Assembly (NCBI RefSeq): GCF_003008555.2
Contig: NZ_CP027665.1
Location: forward strand, 62,001 to 126,000
DNA: 64,000 bases
Origin: Pukyongiella litopenaei
GTDB lineage: Bacteria; Pseudomonadota; Alphaproteobacteria; Rhodobacterales; Rhodobacteraceae
Direction of reading: 5' to 3'
This document shows, one piece after another, positions 56,061 to 64,000 of the stretch (position 1 is its first letter; each line of letters begins with the position of its first letter). The translations under genes and the position numbers were made by a program. The notes under the pieces are model-generated. The model saw nothing but the letters and a program-made list of their open reading frames with translations. It ran no database searches and was not told where the DNA came from.

Positions 56061-57545
56061 ATGGCTGAACTAGCTGATGAATTCGGAGGCAAGGTCGATG
56101 GCGAACTGATCCGTGCCGCCGATTGGAACGGCCTGATCGCCGCCATCGAGACCCGGTTCGACAGCCTGCGATCGGACCTGTCGGACGCCCGGGCGCGGAT
56201 CGACGCCAACGCCGCCGACCTGCAGGCGGCGCAGGGCCAGATCGAGGACCTGCAGGATCTCGCGACGCTGGTTCGCACCCGGTACCGGCAGTTGCAGCTG
56301 TCCACCACGCGCAGCCGCTTTGCCATCGGCGAACGCGCCGAGATCGTCGCCCGCGTCACCGATTTCGACGGCAACCCGCTGGACCTGTCGAACCCCAACA
56401 GGCGGCCCTGGGTCGATTTCGTGACCGTGTGGGGCAGCCTCAAGGCCGCGCCCGGTTTCACCTCGCGCGCCGGCACCGGCGGCAAGACCGTGGCGGTCCG
56501 GGTGAACGCCGATGGTGAAGCCCGCGCGATGCTGCGCGAGGAAACCGGCGTGTCCTTCGACGAGGAGGAAGAACTGGAAATCTCGGCGGTGCTGGCCACC
56601 ACCATATCCGGGAACAGCGTGGCCGACGCCTTCCTTGCGGCCTCGACTCCGGCGGCCAGCGAGATCGCCCAGGCCTACCAGGTGGTGACCAACGCCTATG
56701 AACGCAGCGACACCATGGTGATGCGCAACTATCTCGACGGGATCTACCTGAACAACCCGACGCGCACCTACATCCCGCTGGCGCCGACCTTCACGCTCAA
56801 CTGGCATGACGAATACGCCACCGTCATGGCCTTTGTGAAACCCGATGACAGCCCCGGCACCGCCGACAGCGCGATGGCGGCGGGATCGATCCGGGTCACG
56901 TTCCGCGACTGGGTCTATCCGTGGATCATCACCCAATACCTGCCCCCGACACCGCCGCTGGTCGACGGCTATGTGGCCAATTTCACACCGCTGATCCTCG
57001 AGGGGCTGGAACCTGCCGTTCTGGGCATCTTCAACACCATCCAGGCCGAGGTGCAGCCGCTGGGCCTGCTCGGCCAGCAGCGCCAGTATGCGGCCGCGAT
57101 GGAGGCGATCAACGTCCTGCCCGCCGCCGGTCAGCCCGAGTATTTCCAGGCCATGGTCGCCAACGTGGCCGGCGGGCTGACGGTGCAGCAGGGGATGGTC
57201 TATTCGGCCGCGATGTCCCCCGGCATGGCCGAGGCGACCGGCGCGGCCAAGGCGGTCGCCGGCGCCGGCGTCCGGGGCGAAAAGGCCGCCGGTGCGGTCG
57301 CCGCCACGGTCGCGGCGGAAACCGCGACCAGCGTCGCCGCCGCCGAGAACCGCATTCTCGGCCAGGTCCGCGCCGAAAACACCAAGCTTACCAACGACCT
57401 GCTGGGCGAAACCGGACCGGTGCGCCGGGCCGAGACCATGGCGCTCGATGCCGCCAGCAAGGTCGAGAAGGTCAATGTCGAACTGGGCCGGAAGGCGGGG
57501 ATGGAGCTGGTGGGCCAGTTGCTCGCCGCCCGCGATCTGGGCTGA
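56061..57545 (+). CDS. Fibre-like protein with Ig-like domain
   Basis: A 494-residue protein of unknown function. It has a short coiled coil (about residues 22-75), an invasin-type Ig-like fold (about 80-180: SRFAIGERAEIVARVTDFDGNPLDL; KTVAVRVNADGEARAMLREE), a central beta/alpha region (LDGIYLNNPTRTYIPLAPTF) and an Ala-rich helical C-terminus (380-494). Position after the baseplate genes suggests a tail fibre or a fibre-attachment protein. The start lies 1 bp after the previous stop. Nothing similar is recognised with confidence. Confidence 0.45.
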   Translation: MAELADEFGGKVDGELIRAADWNGLIAAIETRFDSLRSDLSDARARIDANAADLQAAQGQIEDLQDLATLVRTRYRQLQLSTTRSRFAIGERAEIVARVTDFDGNPLDLSNPNRRPWVDFVTVWGSLKAAPGFTSRAGTGGKTVAVRVNADGEARAMLREETGVSFDEEEELEISAVLATTISGNSVADAFLAASTPAASEIAQAYQVVTNAYERSDTMVMRNYLDGIYLNNPTRTYIPLAPTFTLNWHDEYATVMAFVKPDDSPGTADSAMAAGSIRVTFRDWVYPWIITQYLPPTPPLVDGYVANFTPLILEGLEPAVLGIFNTIQAEVQPLGLLGQQRQYAAAMEAINVLPAAGQPEYFQAMVANVAGGLTVQQGMVYSAAMSPGMAEATGAAKAVAGAGVRGEKAAGAVAATVAAETATSVAAAENRILGQVRAENTKLTNDLLGETGPVRRAETMALDAASKVEKVNVELGRKAGMELVGQLLAARDLG

Positions 57546-57548
57546 GCC

Positions 57549-59528
57549 ATGCAGGCCGGCATCCTGCACCCTGCCGATATCGGCCCCACCGACGCAGACC
57601 GCATCCTGCGGTTCCTCAACGGCGCGGCCGATGCAAATGCGCTGGCGGAAACGGTCGGGTTTTCCGACGGGCTCGGCGCCAGTCGCCGGGTCGCCGCCGA
57701 ACTGATCGCGGCGCGCCCGTTCCGCAATCTCGACCAGGTGCTGGCGGTGACCGGCATGGGCGTGCTGCGGTTCACCGAACTGGCCGTCGCGCTGTCGGGC
57801 GCGCGCCCGCCGCTGGCGCCCGACCGGTTGCAGTTCCTGCCGGTGGAGCCGGTGCTGTGGCTGGGTCAGAGCATCAACATCGCCGCCCAGCTGACCAATC
57901 CCGACGGGATCGGGATCGTCACCCGGCATGTGACCTGCATTGCCAGTGACGGCATCCTGTCGGCGCGGTCGGGGCTGCGGATACAGGCGGGCACGGCGAT
58001 CCGCATCGCGCCCGAACCCGGCGGGCTGGTGCGGTTCAGCTTCGGGCCGGACCTGTCGCCGCCGCTGGACGACAGCGCACGCGCCGCGCTCGCCGCCGAA
58101 CTGTCGCAACTGGACCGAACGGCCGAAACGCCGGGCGAGGCCGACAAGGGGATCGCCGCACTTGCGGCACGGTATCGCGGCCAGTGCGCGGGCGCGTTGC
58201 AGACCGCGATCGACCGGCTGTTCGAAACCCATGATATCCCCGTGATCTCGCGGCTGGCGCCGTGGCCGCTGCAACCGGTCACGCTGCTGGCGCTCACCCA
58301 TGACGACGCGGGCCAGGTGCTGCAGGCGGCCTCGCTGACGCTGGAGCTGCGCAACTGGTTGGGTGCGTTTCACATCGCGCTGGCCGAACAGATCAACAAT
58401 GACCGGCTGCTGCCCGATGCGCTGAAACACCTTGCCGCCGATGCCGAGGCCGGGCGTGACCTGTCGCGCCAGATCATCCAGGCCACACAGGGCTACGCGG
58501 CGCTGGAGCGCGGCGCGGTGGGCCGCCGGCTGCGCGATGCGTCGACCGGTGGCATCGTGAACGCGTTTCTCGACGCCTCGGCGAGCACCCTGAAAGGCGA
58601 TGCCATCGTCAACACGGTCCGGGCCGCAGGCGCATCCGAGGCGGCGATTGCCGCGGGCGGTTTCGCGGTGTTCGAGGCGATCCGCAGCGTGCAGGAGGTC
58701 GGGGACACGATCAAGCCTCCGCCCAGGTTCGACGGACTTACCCGCGACGATCTGCACGCCTTTGATACGCGGCTGGCAACGCTCGAAGGCAGCAGCGTCA
58801 CCAAGACCGAGCTGTCCCGGTTCGAACGCAACCTGACGGCGGACATGACCAGCCGGGTCGCGGAAATTGAACGGGATGCCGTCAGCCAGGGCGATCTCGA
58901 CCAACTGCGCCAGACCATCACCGCCGAAATCGACACCAGGATCGCCCGGCTCGATCCCGGCCGCGAGATCAACGACAGGCTTGCCGGGATCGATGGCCGC
59001 CTCGAGGATCTCGAAGGCCGCGCCGTCACGCAACGCGACCTCGACGCGCTGCATACCAGCCTGACCCGCGATCTGGACGCCAGGATCGCGCAAGTAGACG
59101 ATGGCGGCGCCAACGCCCGCCAGATCGCCGAGATGGAAGAGCGGCTGAAGGCGGTCGAGAGCGGTGCGGTGTCGAAACGCGATCTGGACAGGTTCCACGG
59201 CACGATCACCGAGGAATTCGACGCGAAGCTGAAACTGGCGACGCAGCGGTCGATCAGCGAAACCCGGCTCGAAACCTTCCGGGCCGAGGTCGACCGTGAC
59301 ATCGATGCGCGCATGGAAACCATGGTGCCGCGCGCGGAGATGGACGAACGGATCGCCGCCGTCGAAACCGATATGGCAAACCAGCTGCGGACCAAGGCGA
59401 ACGCGCGGTCTCTGAGCAGCCTGAGAGCGTCGCTCGACCAGATGAACCAGGACCAGAACAAGCTGCGCACCGACCTGACGACGCTCGAACGCAAGACGGT
59501 CACCATCCGGCGCGACGGGCGGTCGTAG
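57549..59528 (+). CDS. Coiled-coil fibre-like protein with internal repeats
   Basis: A 659-residue protein. The N-terminus (about 10-85) resembles a helix-hairpin-helix module (ADRILRFLNGAADANALA; NLDQVLAVTGMGVLRFTELA). A beta and helical centre follows. From about residue 395 on it is a long coiled coil with five copies of a motif of the form V[TS]xxxLDxxxxxLTxxIDxRIAxL, starting near residues 415, 443, 491, 539 and 567. This is a plausible stalk of a trimeric fibre. It follows the Ig-like gene by 3 bp and is probably a partner in the same structure. Confidence 0.45.
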   Translation: MQAGILHPADIGPTDADRILRFLNGAADANALAETVGFSDGLGASRRVAAELIAARPFRNLDQVLAVTGMGVLRFTELAVALSGARPPLAPDRLQFLPVEPVLWLGQSINIAAQLTNPDGIGIVTRHVTCIASDGILSARSGLRIQAGTAIRIAPEPGGLVRFSFGPDLSPPLDDSARAALAAELSQLDRTAETPGEADKGIAALAARYRGQCAGALQTAIDRLFETHDIPVISRLAPWPLQPVTLLALTHDDAGQVLQAASLTLELRNWLGAFHIALAEQINNDRLLPDALKHLAADAEAGRDLSRQIIQATQGYAALERGAVGRRLRDASTGGIVNAFLDASASTLKGDAIVNTVRAAGASEAAIAAGGFAVFEAIRSVQEVGDTIKPPPRFDGLTRDDLHAFDTRLATLEGSSVTKTELSRFERNLTADMTSRVAEIERDAVSQGDLDQLRQTITAEIDTRIARLDPGREINDRLAGIDGRLEDLEGRAVTQRDLDALHTSLTRDLDARIAQVDDGGANARQIAEMEERLKAVESGAVSKRDLDRFHGTITEEFDAKLKLATQRSISETRLETFRAEVDRDIDARMETMVPRAEMDERIAAVETDMANQLRTKANARSLSSLRASLDQMNQDQNKLRTDLTTLERKTVTIRRDGRS

Positions 59529-59530
59529 CG

Positions 59531-61075
59531 ATGAGCCGGATCACCAAGTCCGATCTCGGATCGCAGGCCGCGACCGCCGCGCTCGACCGCGCCGAAGGCG
59601 GGCGGTTCAGCCGCATAATCCGCCTGACCCTGCCCACCGGCGGGCAGGCCGACCGCGCCACCATCGCGACCGGCACGGTGCTGGACACCCGGTTCCTGAA
59701 CCGGGATGCCGATGCGCTGGCGCCCGATGCTGTCGAAGCGGCATCGTTTGCGGCCTCGGGCGGGCACCTGGTTCTGTCGCTGCCCGTGGCCCGGCAGATC
59801 CGGTATCTGCGCCTGAAGACCCCGGTCGATGGCGACCGGATATCCGCCTATCGTTTCGACGGGCAGGCGGTGTCCGAGGACCCGGTGCGCAGCGCGACCC
59901 ATGGCAGCAGCGGCGCGCGGCTGGACGTGACCGATGCGGCGCTGATCCTGAAACGCAAGAACGGCAGCGAGGTCGCGCTGAGCGAGGCCGAGATTGACGC
60001 GGTGACGCTGCGCTATGCGCCGCTCAACCCGCGGCTGGCGCTGCGGCTGCCCGGTGAAACCGGCCCCGGCATTCCGTTTCCGGTCCAGACCGATGCCGAC
60101 GGCCTCCCGGTCTTCCCGGCCGACGGCACCCATGGCGGCGACCTTGCCGCGGCCTTGCAGGCCCTGCTGGCCCGCCTGCCCGCCCCGCTGCCCGATCCGC
60201 TGGAGATCGACCTGATCCTGTCGGCCGACCAACCCTGTGCCGCGCGGATCGACGCGCTGGACCTGTCGCTGGTGCTGGAAACGGCGGCCCTGCCCGAAAA
60301 GGCGGTGCTGCGGTTTTCCGGACAGCGTCAGGACCGGCAGAGCCTGCCGCTGAGCCTGCCGGACGGGGCGCTGCTCGCCGGTGGCACGCTGTCGGTCACG
60401 GTCTCCGGCATGGGACCGCGCCAACAGCGGCAGGACGCGCCTGCGACCCCGCTGCCCGCGATCACGGGCGAGGGCCTCCGCGTGGCGGATGCCAGCCCGG
60501 TCGCCACCCGGATCGACATGGCCGGGGCGCAGGTGATCATGGGCGGCGACCTCATGCTGGCCGCGCCGCATGGCCCGGTCGAATTGCGCGCGATGCTCTA
60601 TTCCGATCGCGACGGCCTGCCCGGCGATGCGCTGGCCGAAAGCGACAAGCGCGAGGCAAGCCGCGCCAGCCCGACCGCGACGGCATTCACCTTTCCGGCG
60701 ACACCCGTTCCGGCCGGGCCGGTCTGGCTGGGGGTGGTTGCGGTCAGCGGCGTTGCCGTCGCCATGCTGGGCGGGACGGGCCGGATCGCCCGGCGCGACG
60801 GTCCCGCCTTCGTGATCGTCGAGGATGATCAGACGCGCGGGCTGAGCGCGGTGCTGCGCCCGGTCAGCCCGGCCCTGGTTTCCGGCACGCCCGGCGGCCC
60901 GGTGCTGACGCTGGACGACCTGCCGCTTGCAACCCTGCCCACGGCCGGCAGCACCAGCCTCGATCTCGCCACTGCCGTCCCGGCGCTCGGCGGAACCCCG
61001 CGCCTGAACGTGACCAGCAGCGCCAAGGCAATCGTGACGATCGACCCGCCGATCTTGCGTTACGGGTTGCCCTGA
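59531..61075 (+). CDS. Beta-rich protein closing the injection-system operon
   Basis: A 514-residue protein of unknown function, 2 bp after the coiled-coil gene. It is beta-rich throughout with several jelly-roll or Ig-like stretches (IRLTLPTGGQADRATIATGTVLDTRFL; VELRAMLYSDRDGLPGDALAES; GPVWLGVVAVSGVAVAMLGGTG). No signal peptide or enzyme motif is seen. The last gene of a tail operon often encodes the receptor-binding tip or a fibre chaperone; which applies here is unknown. A hairpin follows the stop. Confidence 0.4.
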   Translation: MSRITKSDLGSQAATAALDRAEGGRFSRIIRLTLPTGGQADRATIATGTVLDTRFLNRDADALAPDAVEAASFAASGGHLVLSLPVARQIRYLRLKTPVDGDRISAYRFDGQAVSEDPVRSATHGSSGARLDVTDAALILKRKNGSEVALSEAEIDAVTLRYAPLNPRLALRLPGETGPGIPFPVQTDADGLPVFPADGTHGGDLAAALQALLARLPAPLPDPLEIDLILSADQPCAARIDALDLSLVLETAALPEKAVLRFSGQRQDRQSLPLSLPDGALLAGGTLSVTVSGMGPRQQRQDAPATPLPAITGEGLRVADASPVATRIDMAGAQVIMGGDLMLAAPHGPVELRAMLYSDRDGLPGDALAESDKREASRASPTATAFTFPATPVPAGPVWLGVVAVSGVAVAMLGGTGRIARRDGPAFVIVEDDQTRGLSAVLRPVSPALVSGTPGGPVLTLDDLPLATLPTAGSTSLDLATAVPALGGTPRLNVTSSAKAIVTIDPPILRYGLP

Positions 61076-61077
61076 TC

Positions 61078-61090
61078 GGGCGATCCGCCC
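61078..61090. terminator. Hairpin after the injection-system operon
   Basis: GGGCG (61078-61082) and CGCCC (61086-61090) pair around a 3-nt loop, starting 2 bp after the last stop codon and ending 7 bp before the convergent SDR gene. It is short but placed as expected for a shared terminator. Confidence 0.35.
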
Positions 61091-61097
61091 CCGCCGG

Positions 61098-61880
61098 TCA
61101 GGACGCGGCGCTGCGGCCCCGGATCCGGCGCCGCATCTCGCGCTGGTAGAGCGCCGGGGACAGCCGGTTGAGCAGGCTGGCCATCCGCGCGACCCGGCCG
61201 ACGGGGATATGGTCCCTGCCCCGGTCAAGCCCCCTGAGAATGATCCGCGCCGCGGCCTCCGGCGTCATCGCGTCGATGCCATCCGCCGCCGATCCCGGCC
61301 GCATGATCCCGGTTTCCGGCGCCGGGCCGACCGCCGGGTTGGTGGCGATGAAAGACGGCGCGGCGATGGCGACGCCCACGCCGTGGGGGGCTTCTTCGGC
61401 GCGCAGGGATTTGAAGAACCCCTCCAGCGCGTGCTTGCTGGCGGCATAGGCGGTGCGGTGATAGAGCGGCGCGAACCCGGCCACCGACGAGATCGCCAGG
61501 TGGGTGCCCCCGGCCGCGCGCAGCGCGGGCAGAAACGCGCGCGCGCAGTCCACCGCCGCGAAATAGTTGATCTCGAAGACCTTGCGATGGGTTTCGCATG
61601 GAAGATCGGCGAAAGCGCCCGATTGCGAGATGCCGGCATTGTAGATCACCAGGTCGATGGACGGCCGCGCGGCGATGATCTCGGCGCAGGTGCGGCGCAG
61701 CTGGTCGGGAACGGTCAGATCGCAGCCATGGGTGCTGCAGCGGCGCGTGCCGGTCGCCGCCTCAAGCTCCGGGCCGGGCAGGTCCACCAGCGCGGTGAAC
61801 CAGCCCCGGGCACGCAACTGTCCGGACAGGGCGCGGCCCAGGCCACCGGCGCCGCCGGTCACCACCGCGGTGCGCGTCAT
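61098..61880 (-). CDS. Short-chain dehydrogenase/reductase
   Basis: A 260-residue SDR. The NAD(P)-binding motif TGGAGGLGRAL lies at residues 8-18. The catalytic Tyr-Lys pair is in YAASKH, with the preceding Ser in AISSVAG, and NAG is in IYNAGIS. The start at ATG 61880 overlaps the epimerase gene stop (ATGA). It is the last gene of a minus-strand operon with a flavin monooxygenase, a transporter and an epimerase-like protein. The substrate is unknown. Confidence 0.9.
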   Translation of the reverse strand: MTRTAVVTGGAGGLGRALSGQLRARGWFTALVDLPGPELEAATGTRRCSTHGCDLTVPDQLRRTCAEIIAARPSIDLVIYNAGISQSGAFADLPCETHRKVFEINYFAAVDCARAFLPALRAAGGTHLAISSVAGFAPLYHRTAYAASKHALEGFFKSLRAEEAPHGVGVAIAAPSFIATNPAVGPAPETGIMRPGSAADGIDAMTPEAAARIILRGLDRGRDHIPVGRVARMASLLNRLSPALYQREMRRRIRGRSAAS

Positions 61881-62815
61881 CGCGCGGTCTCCCACCACCG
61901 GGCGAAGGCTTCGGCACTGGACCGGCGCGGGACATAGCCGAAATCGCGCTTCAGCGCGGTGTTGTCCAGAACCGGACGATAAAGCAGGAACCGCACCTGT
62001 TCGGGACCATAGCGGGACAGGCCCAGCGGCCGCGCCACCACCAGCGCGGCACGCACCAGCACGGGCGGCACCCACCGCACGCTCTTGCCCATCGCCGCCG
62101 CGATGTCGGATACGGTCATCGCGCCATCGCCCGCCACGTTGTAGATCCCCGGCGGCCCGTCGAGCGCCGCGCGTTCCAGAACATGCGCCAGATCGTCGTC
62201 CCAGATGAACACGAACGGGCTGTCCGACCCGCGCAATCCCAGCAACCGGGGCTTGTGGAACAATGCGGTGATCTGGTTTTCCAGCCCCGCGCCCAGAACC
62301 GTGCCGACGCGCAGCACCACCTGTTCCAGCGCCGGTGTCTCATGGCGTGCGGTGGCCAGCATCTCTTCGACCAGGCGCTTGTGCCAGGAATAGGCAAATT
62401 CGCGATTGCCGCGAATGGGGTCGTCTTCGCCCAGCGGCACGGCGTTGTCGGCGTGATAGCCATAGGCCGCCCCCGAGGAGGTCACCACCAGCCGCCGCAC
62501 ACCATGGGCCAGGCAGGCGTCCAGCACGTTGCGGCTGCCGGTCACGTCGACCGCGTATTCCAGGTCGCGGGTCGATCCCGCACCCGGCGTGACCACCGAG
62601 GCCAGATGCACCACCACATCGGGGCGCACCCCGGCAATCACGCGGTCCGGATCGTCGCCGGTTACGTCCATCGTCAGGAACCGCGCATTCGGCGGCAGGG
62701 CCTCGGGCGGGCGGATATCGGTCGCCACCACGTCGAGACCGGCACGGTCCCCGAGCAGGCGCAGCAGCGCCGCGCCCACGGCCCCGGCGGCACCGGTGAT
62801 CAGGATGCGGGACAT
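61877..62815 (-). CDS. NAD-dependent epimerase/dehydratase family protein
   Basis: A 312-residue extended SDR. GAAGAVGAAL is the nucleotide-binding loop near residue 8, and the active-site YSWHK (YxxxK) is present together with SSGAAYG. The C-terminal half shows the substrate-binding region of sugar-nucleotide or lipid-modifying epimerases. Overlaps the following SDR gene by 4 bp and the preceding transporter gene by 16 bp, so all are co-translated. Confidence 0.88.
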   Translation of the reverse strand: MSRILITGAAGAVGAALLRLLGDRAGLDVVATDIRPPEALPPNARFLTMDVTGDDPDRVIAGVRPDVVVHLASVVTPGAGSTRDLEYAVDVTGSRNVLDACLAHGVRRLVVTSSGAAYGYHADNAVPLGEDDPIRGNREFAYSWHKRLVEEMLATARHETPALEQVVLRVGTVLGAGLENQITALFHKPRLLGLRGSDSPFVFIWDDDLAHVLERAALDGPPGIYNVAGDGAMTVSDIAAAMGKSVRWVPPVLVRAALVVARPLGLSRYGPEQVRFLLYRPVLDNTALKRDFGYVPRRSSAEAFARWWETAR

Positions 62816-63717
62816 GCCGACACCTCGCGCCGTGCAAAGAGTGCGGCCAGCGCCAGCCCCGCGATCGCGTGCCAGACCCCCCAGAAGGCGGCGGCGACGG
62901 CCATGCCGCCCAGCCCGCCGAAAAAGGCGAAGATCAGCACCAGCCCGAGACCGGAGTTCTGGATCCCGGTTTCGATGGTGACCGACCTGCGGTCGCGTTC
63001 GGCCAGCCCGGCCAGGGTGGCGATGGTATAGCCACCGGTAAAGGCCAGCGCGTTATGCACGAAAACCAGCCCGACGATCACGCCGGCGAACTGGACCAGG
63101 AACCCCCAGTTGCCGGCCAGCGCAACCGCGATGAACCCGGCAAAGATCGCCAGCGACAGCATTTGCATCGGCCGGTTGATCCGTGCCGCCAGCGCCGGAC
63201 GCCGGGCTCTCAGCACCATGCCCAGGATTAGCGGCAGCACCAGCATCACCCCCACGGTGATGGCCACCGAAACCGGGTCGATGCGCACCTGTTGCAGGAT
63301 CGCGCGCGTGGGGGTGTAGAGATACCCCCAAAGGGCAATGTTGGCCGGGGTGATCACGATGGCCGAAACGGTGGCAAATGCCGTCATCGACACCGACAGG
63401 GCCACGTTCCCCCCGGCCCGGTGGGTGATGAAATTCGAGATGTTGCCCCCCGGGCAGGCGGCGATAAGGATCAGACCCATCGCGATGGACGGCTGGGGCC
63501 GGAACGCCAGCAGCATCAGGAAGGTCAGCGCCGGCAGCAGCAGGAACTGCGACATCAGCCCGACCAGCAGCGGCTTGGGCGCGCGCAGCACCCGGCTGAA
63601 ATCGGCGGTCCTGAGATCCAGCGCGATCGAGAACATGAGAATTGCCAGGATCGCGTTCAGGACCCGCAGGTTGCCGGCGTCGAAATTCAGGACCACGTCA
63701 TCGATCGAACCCATCAC
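62800..63717 (-). CDS. Bile acid:sodium symporter (BASS) family transporter
   Basis: A 305-residue membrane protein with about nine to ten hydrophobic helices. Family features are LMFSIALDLRTADFSRVLR, the LIAACPGGNISNFITH segment (sodium-binding crossover helix region), and VTIETGIQNSGLGLVL (second crossover). It probably imports an organic anion with sodium, perhaps the substrate of the neighbouring oxidoreductases. The start overlaps the upstream monooxygenase gene by ATGA. Confidence 0.9.
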   Translation of the reverse strand: MMGSIDDVVLNFDAGNLRVLNAILAILMFSIALDLRTADFSRVLRAPKPLLVGLMSQFLLLPALTFLMLLAFRPQPSIAMGLILIAACPGGNISNFITHRAGGNVALSVSMTAFATVSAIVITPANIALWGYLYTPTRAILQQVRIDPVSVAITVGVMLVLPLILGMVLRARRPALAARINRPMQMLSLAIFAGFIAVALAGNWGFLVQFAGVIVGLVFVHNALAFTGGYTIATLAGLAERDRRSVTIETGIQNSGLGLVLIFAFFGGLGGMAVAAAFWGVWHAIAGLALAALFARREVSACPAS

Positions 63718-64000
63718 GCACCTGCCTTCAGGGCCGCGATTTCGCCCGTCACTTCACGGCGATAGGTCGCCTTGTCGACATAATAGGCCATCCGTGGCAG
63801 GTCGATATAGGACATGCCACCGGTGACGCGCCCGAAGTCCTTGGCCTTGCGCGCGCGCAGGCGCTGCGCGGCCCCGCTGCCGTCGCGAAGCCCGGCGATA
63901 TACCGCGCGACCATCTCGGCCTGTTCATGGCGGCCCTGCCAGCCCAGCCCGGAGGCCTCGACCATGCCCAGGACGAACAGGTCATCGCGGTCGGGATGCA
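63714..64000 (-). CDS. Flavin-containing monooxygenase-like protein (C-terminal part)
   Basis: The frame remains open to the window edge, so only the last 94 residues or so are seen. The visible start HPDRDDLFVLGMVEASGLGWQGRHEQAEMVARYI fits the C-terminal FAD-contact region of flavin-containing monooxygenases (read in two parts). The rest is a basic helical tail (RARKAKDFGRVTGG). It precedes and overlaps the BASS transporter gene, making it the first visible gene of this minus-strand operon. Confidence 0.6.
   Translation of the reverse strand, partial: HPDRDDLFVLGMVEASGLGWQGRHEQAEMVARYIAGLRDGSGAAQRLRARKAKDFGRVTGGMSYIDLPRMAYYVDKATYRREVTGEIAALKAGA

Noticed and set aside
53177-59198. Long minus-strand open frames (over 1000 codons) opposite the J, I and fibre-like genes
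   Set aside because: Same reason: low-complexity Arg/Gly-rich translations, no ribosome-binding sites, and the plus strand is clearly coding.
38159-61075. Interpretation as a complete prophage or gene transfer agent
   Set aside because: No capsid, portal, terminase, integrase, repressor or lysis gene is present, and gene transfer agents of this group have non-contractile tails without a sheath.
38159-61075. Interpretation as a type VI secretion system
   Set aside because: No TssJ, TssL, TssM membrane complex or ClpV is found; hub and spike are separate and a gpI/gpJ baseplate is present as in phage tails.

Overview
The window is a GC-rich, gene-dense stretch of an alphaproteobacterial chromosome, most likely a member of the Rhodobacterales (Rhodobacteraceae/Roseobacteraceae). 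This rests on the run accB-accC-aat-DUF2155-mlaD-NDUFA12 homologue (a complex I accessory subunit found in alphaproteobacteria and mitochondria), on the style of the genes (short gaps, ATGA overlaps, frequent GTG starts), and on the mix of catabolic operons. No rRNA, tRNA, CRISPR array, transposase or integrase was seen. All names are from reading protein sequence by eye; no database search was run.

Layout. 1-4057: end of an XRE/cupin regulator, convergent with a four-gene polar amino acid ABC transporter operon. 4295-6421: LysR regulator divergent from an M29/NicX-like putative metalloenzyme. 6561-10284: accBC and aat (+), then DUF2155, MlaD-like and NDUFA12-like genes (-). 10375-19719: a complete quinohemoprotein amine dehydrogenase (qhp) locus, with regulator qhpR divergent from qhpG-A-D-C-B-F-E. 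It encodes the structural subunits, the radical SAM enzyme, the flavin monooxygenase, the protease and the exporter for the peptide-derived CTQ cofactor. 19964-26691: acyl-CoA synthetase, DapA-family lyase/synthase, accA, an AraC/GyrI regulator, LysE exporter with divergent Lrp regulator, and a BKACE-family enzyme. 26659-29747: zinc uptake genes znuB, znuC and zur (-), divergent from znuA (+) around a clear Zur-box palindrome. 29861-32304: clpP, clpX, RidA-like. 32719-37920: paaABCDE (phenylacetyl-CoA epoxidase), an extra ferritin-like paralogue and a PaaX-type regulator.

38159-61075 is the most unusual part: 17 co-directional, tightly packed genes encoding a contractile phage-tail-like injection machine. 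It has a terminator-like protein, sheath, tube, a possible chaperone, an adaptor, a tape-measure-sized helical protein, a 974-residue protein ending in an M23-like peptidase domain, hub, spike, PAAR tip, gp25, baseplate J, a tail protein I carrying an inserted beta-propeller, and three large fibre-like or unknown proteins. There are no capsid, terminase, integrase, lysis or AAA+ ATPase genes. Composition looks like the rest of the chromosome, so this appears to be a domesticated contractile injection system rather than a recent prophage. Several parts look like unusual fusions.

61098-64000: a minus-strand operon of a flavin monooxygenase-like enzyme (cut by the window edge), a BASS-family transporter, a sugar-epimerase-like protein and an SDR oxidoreductase.
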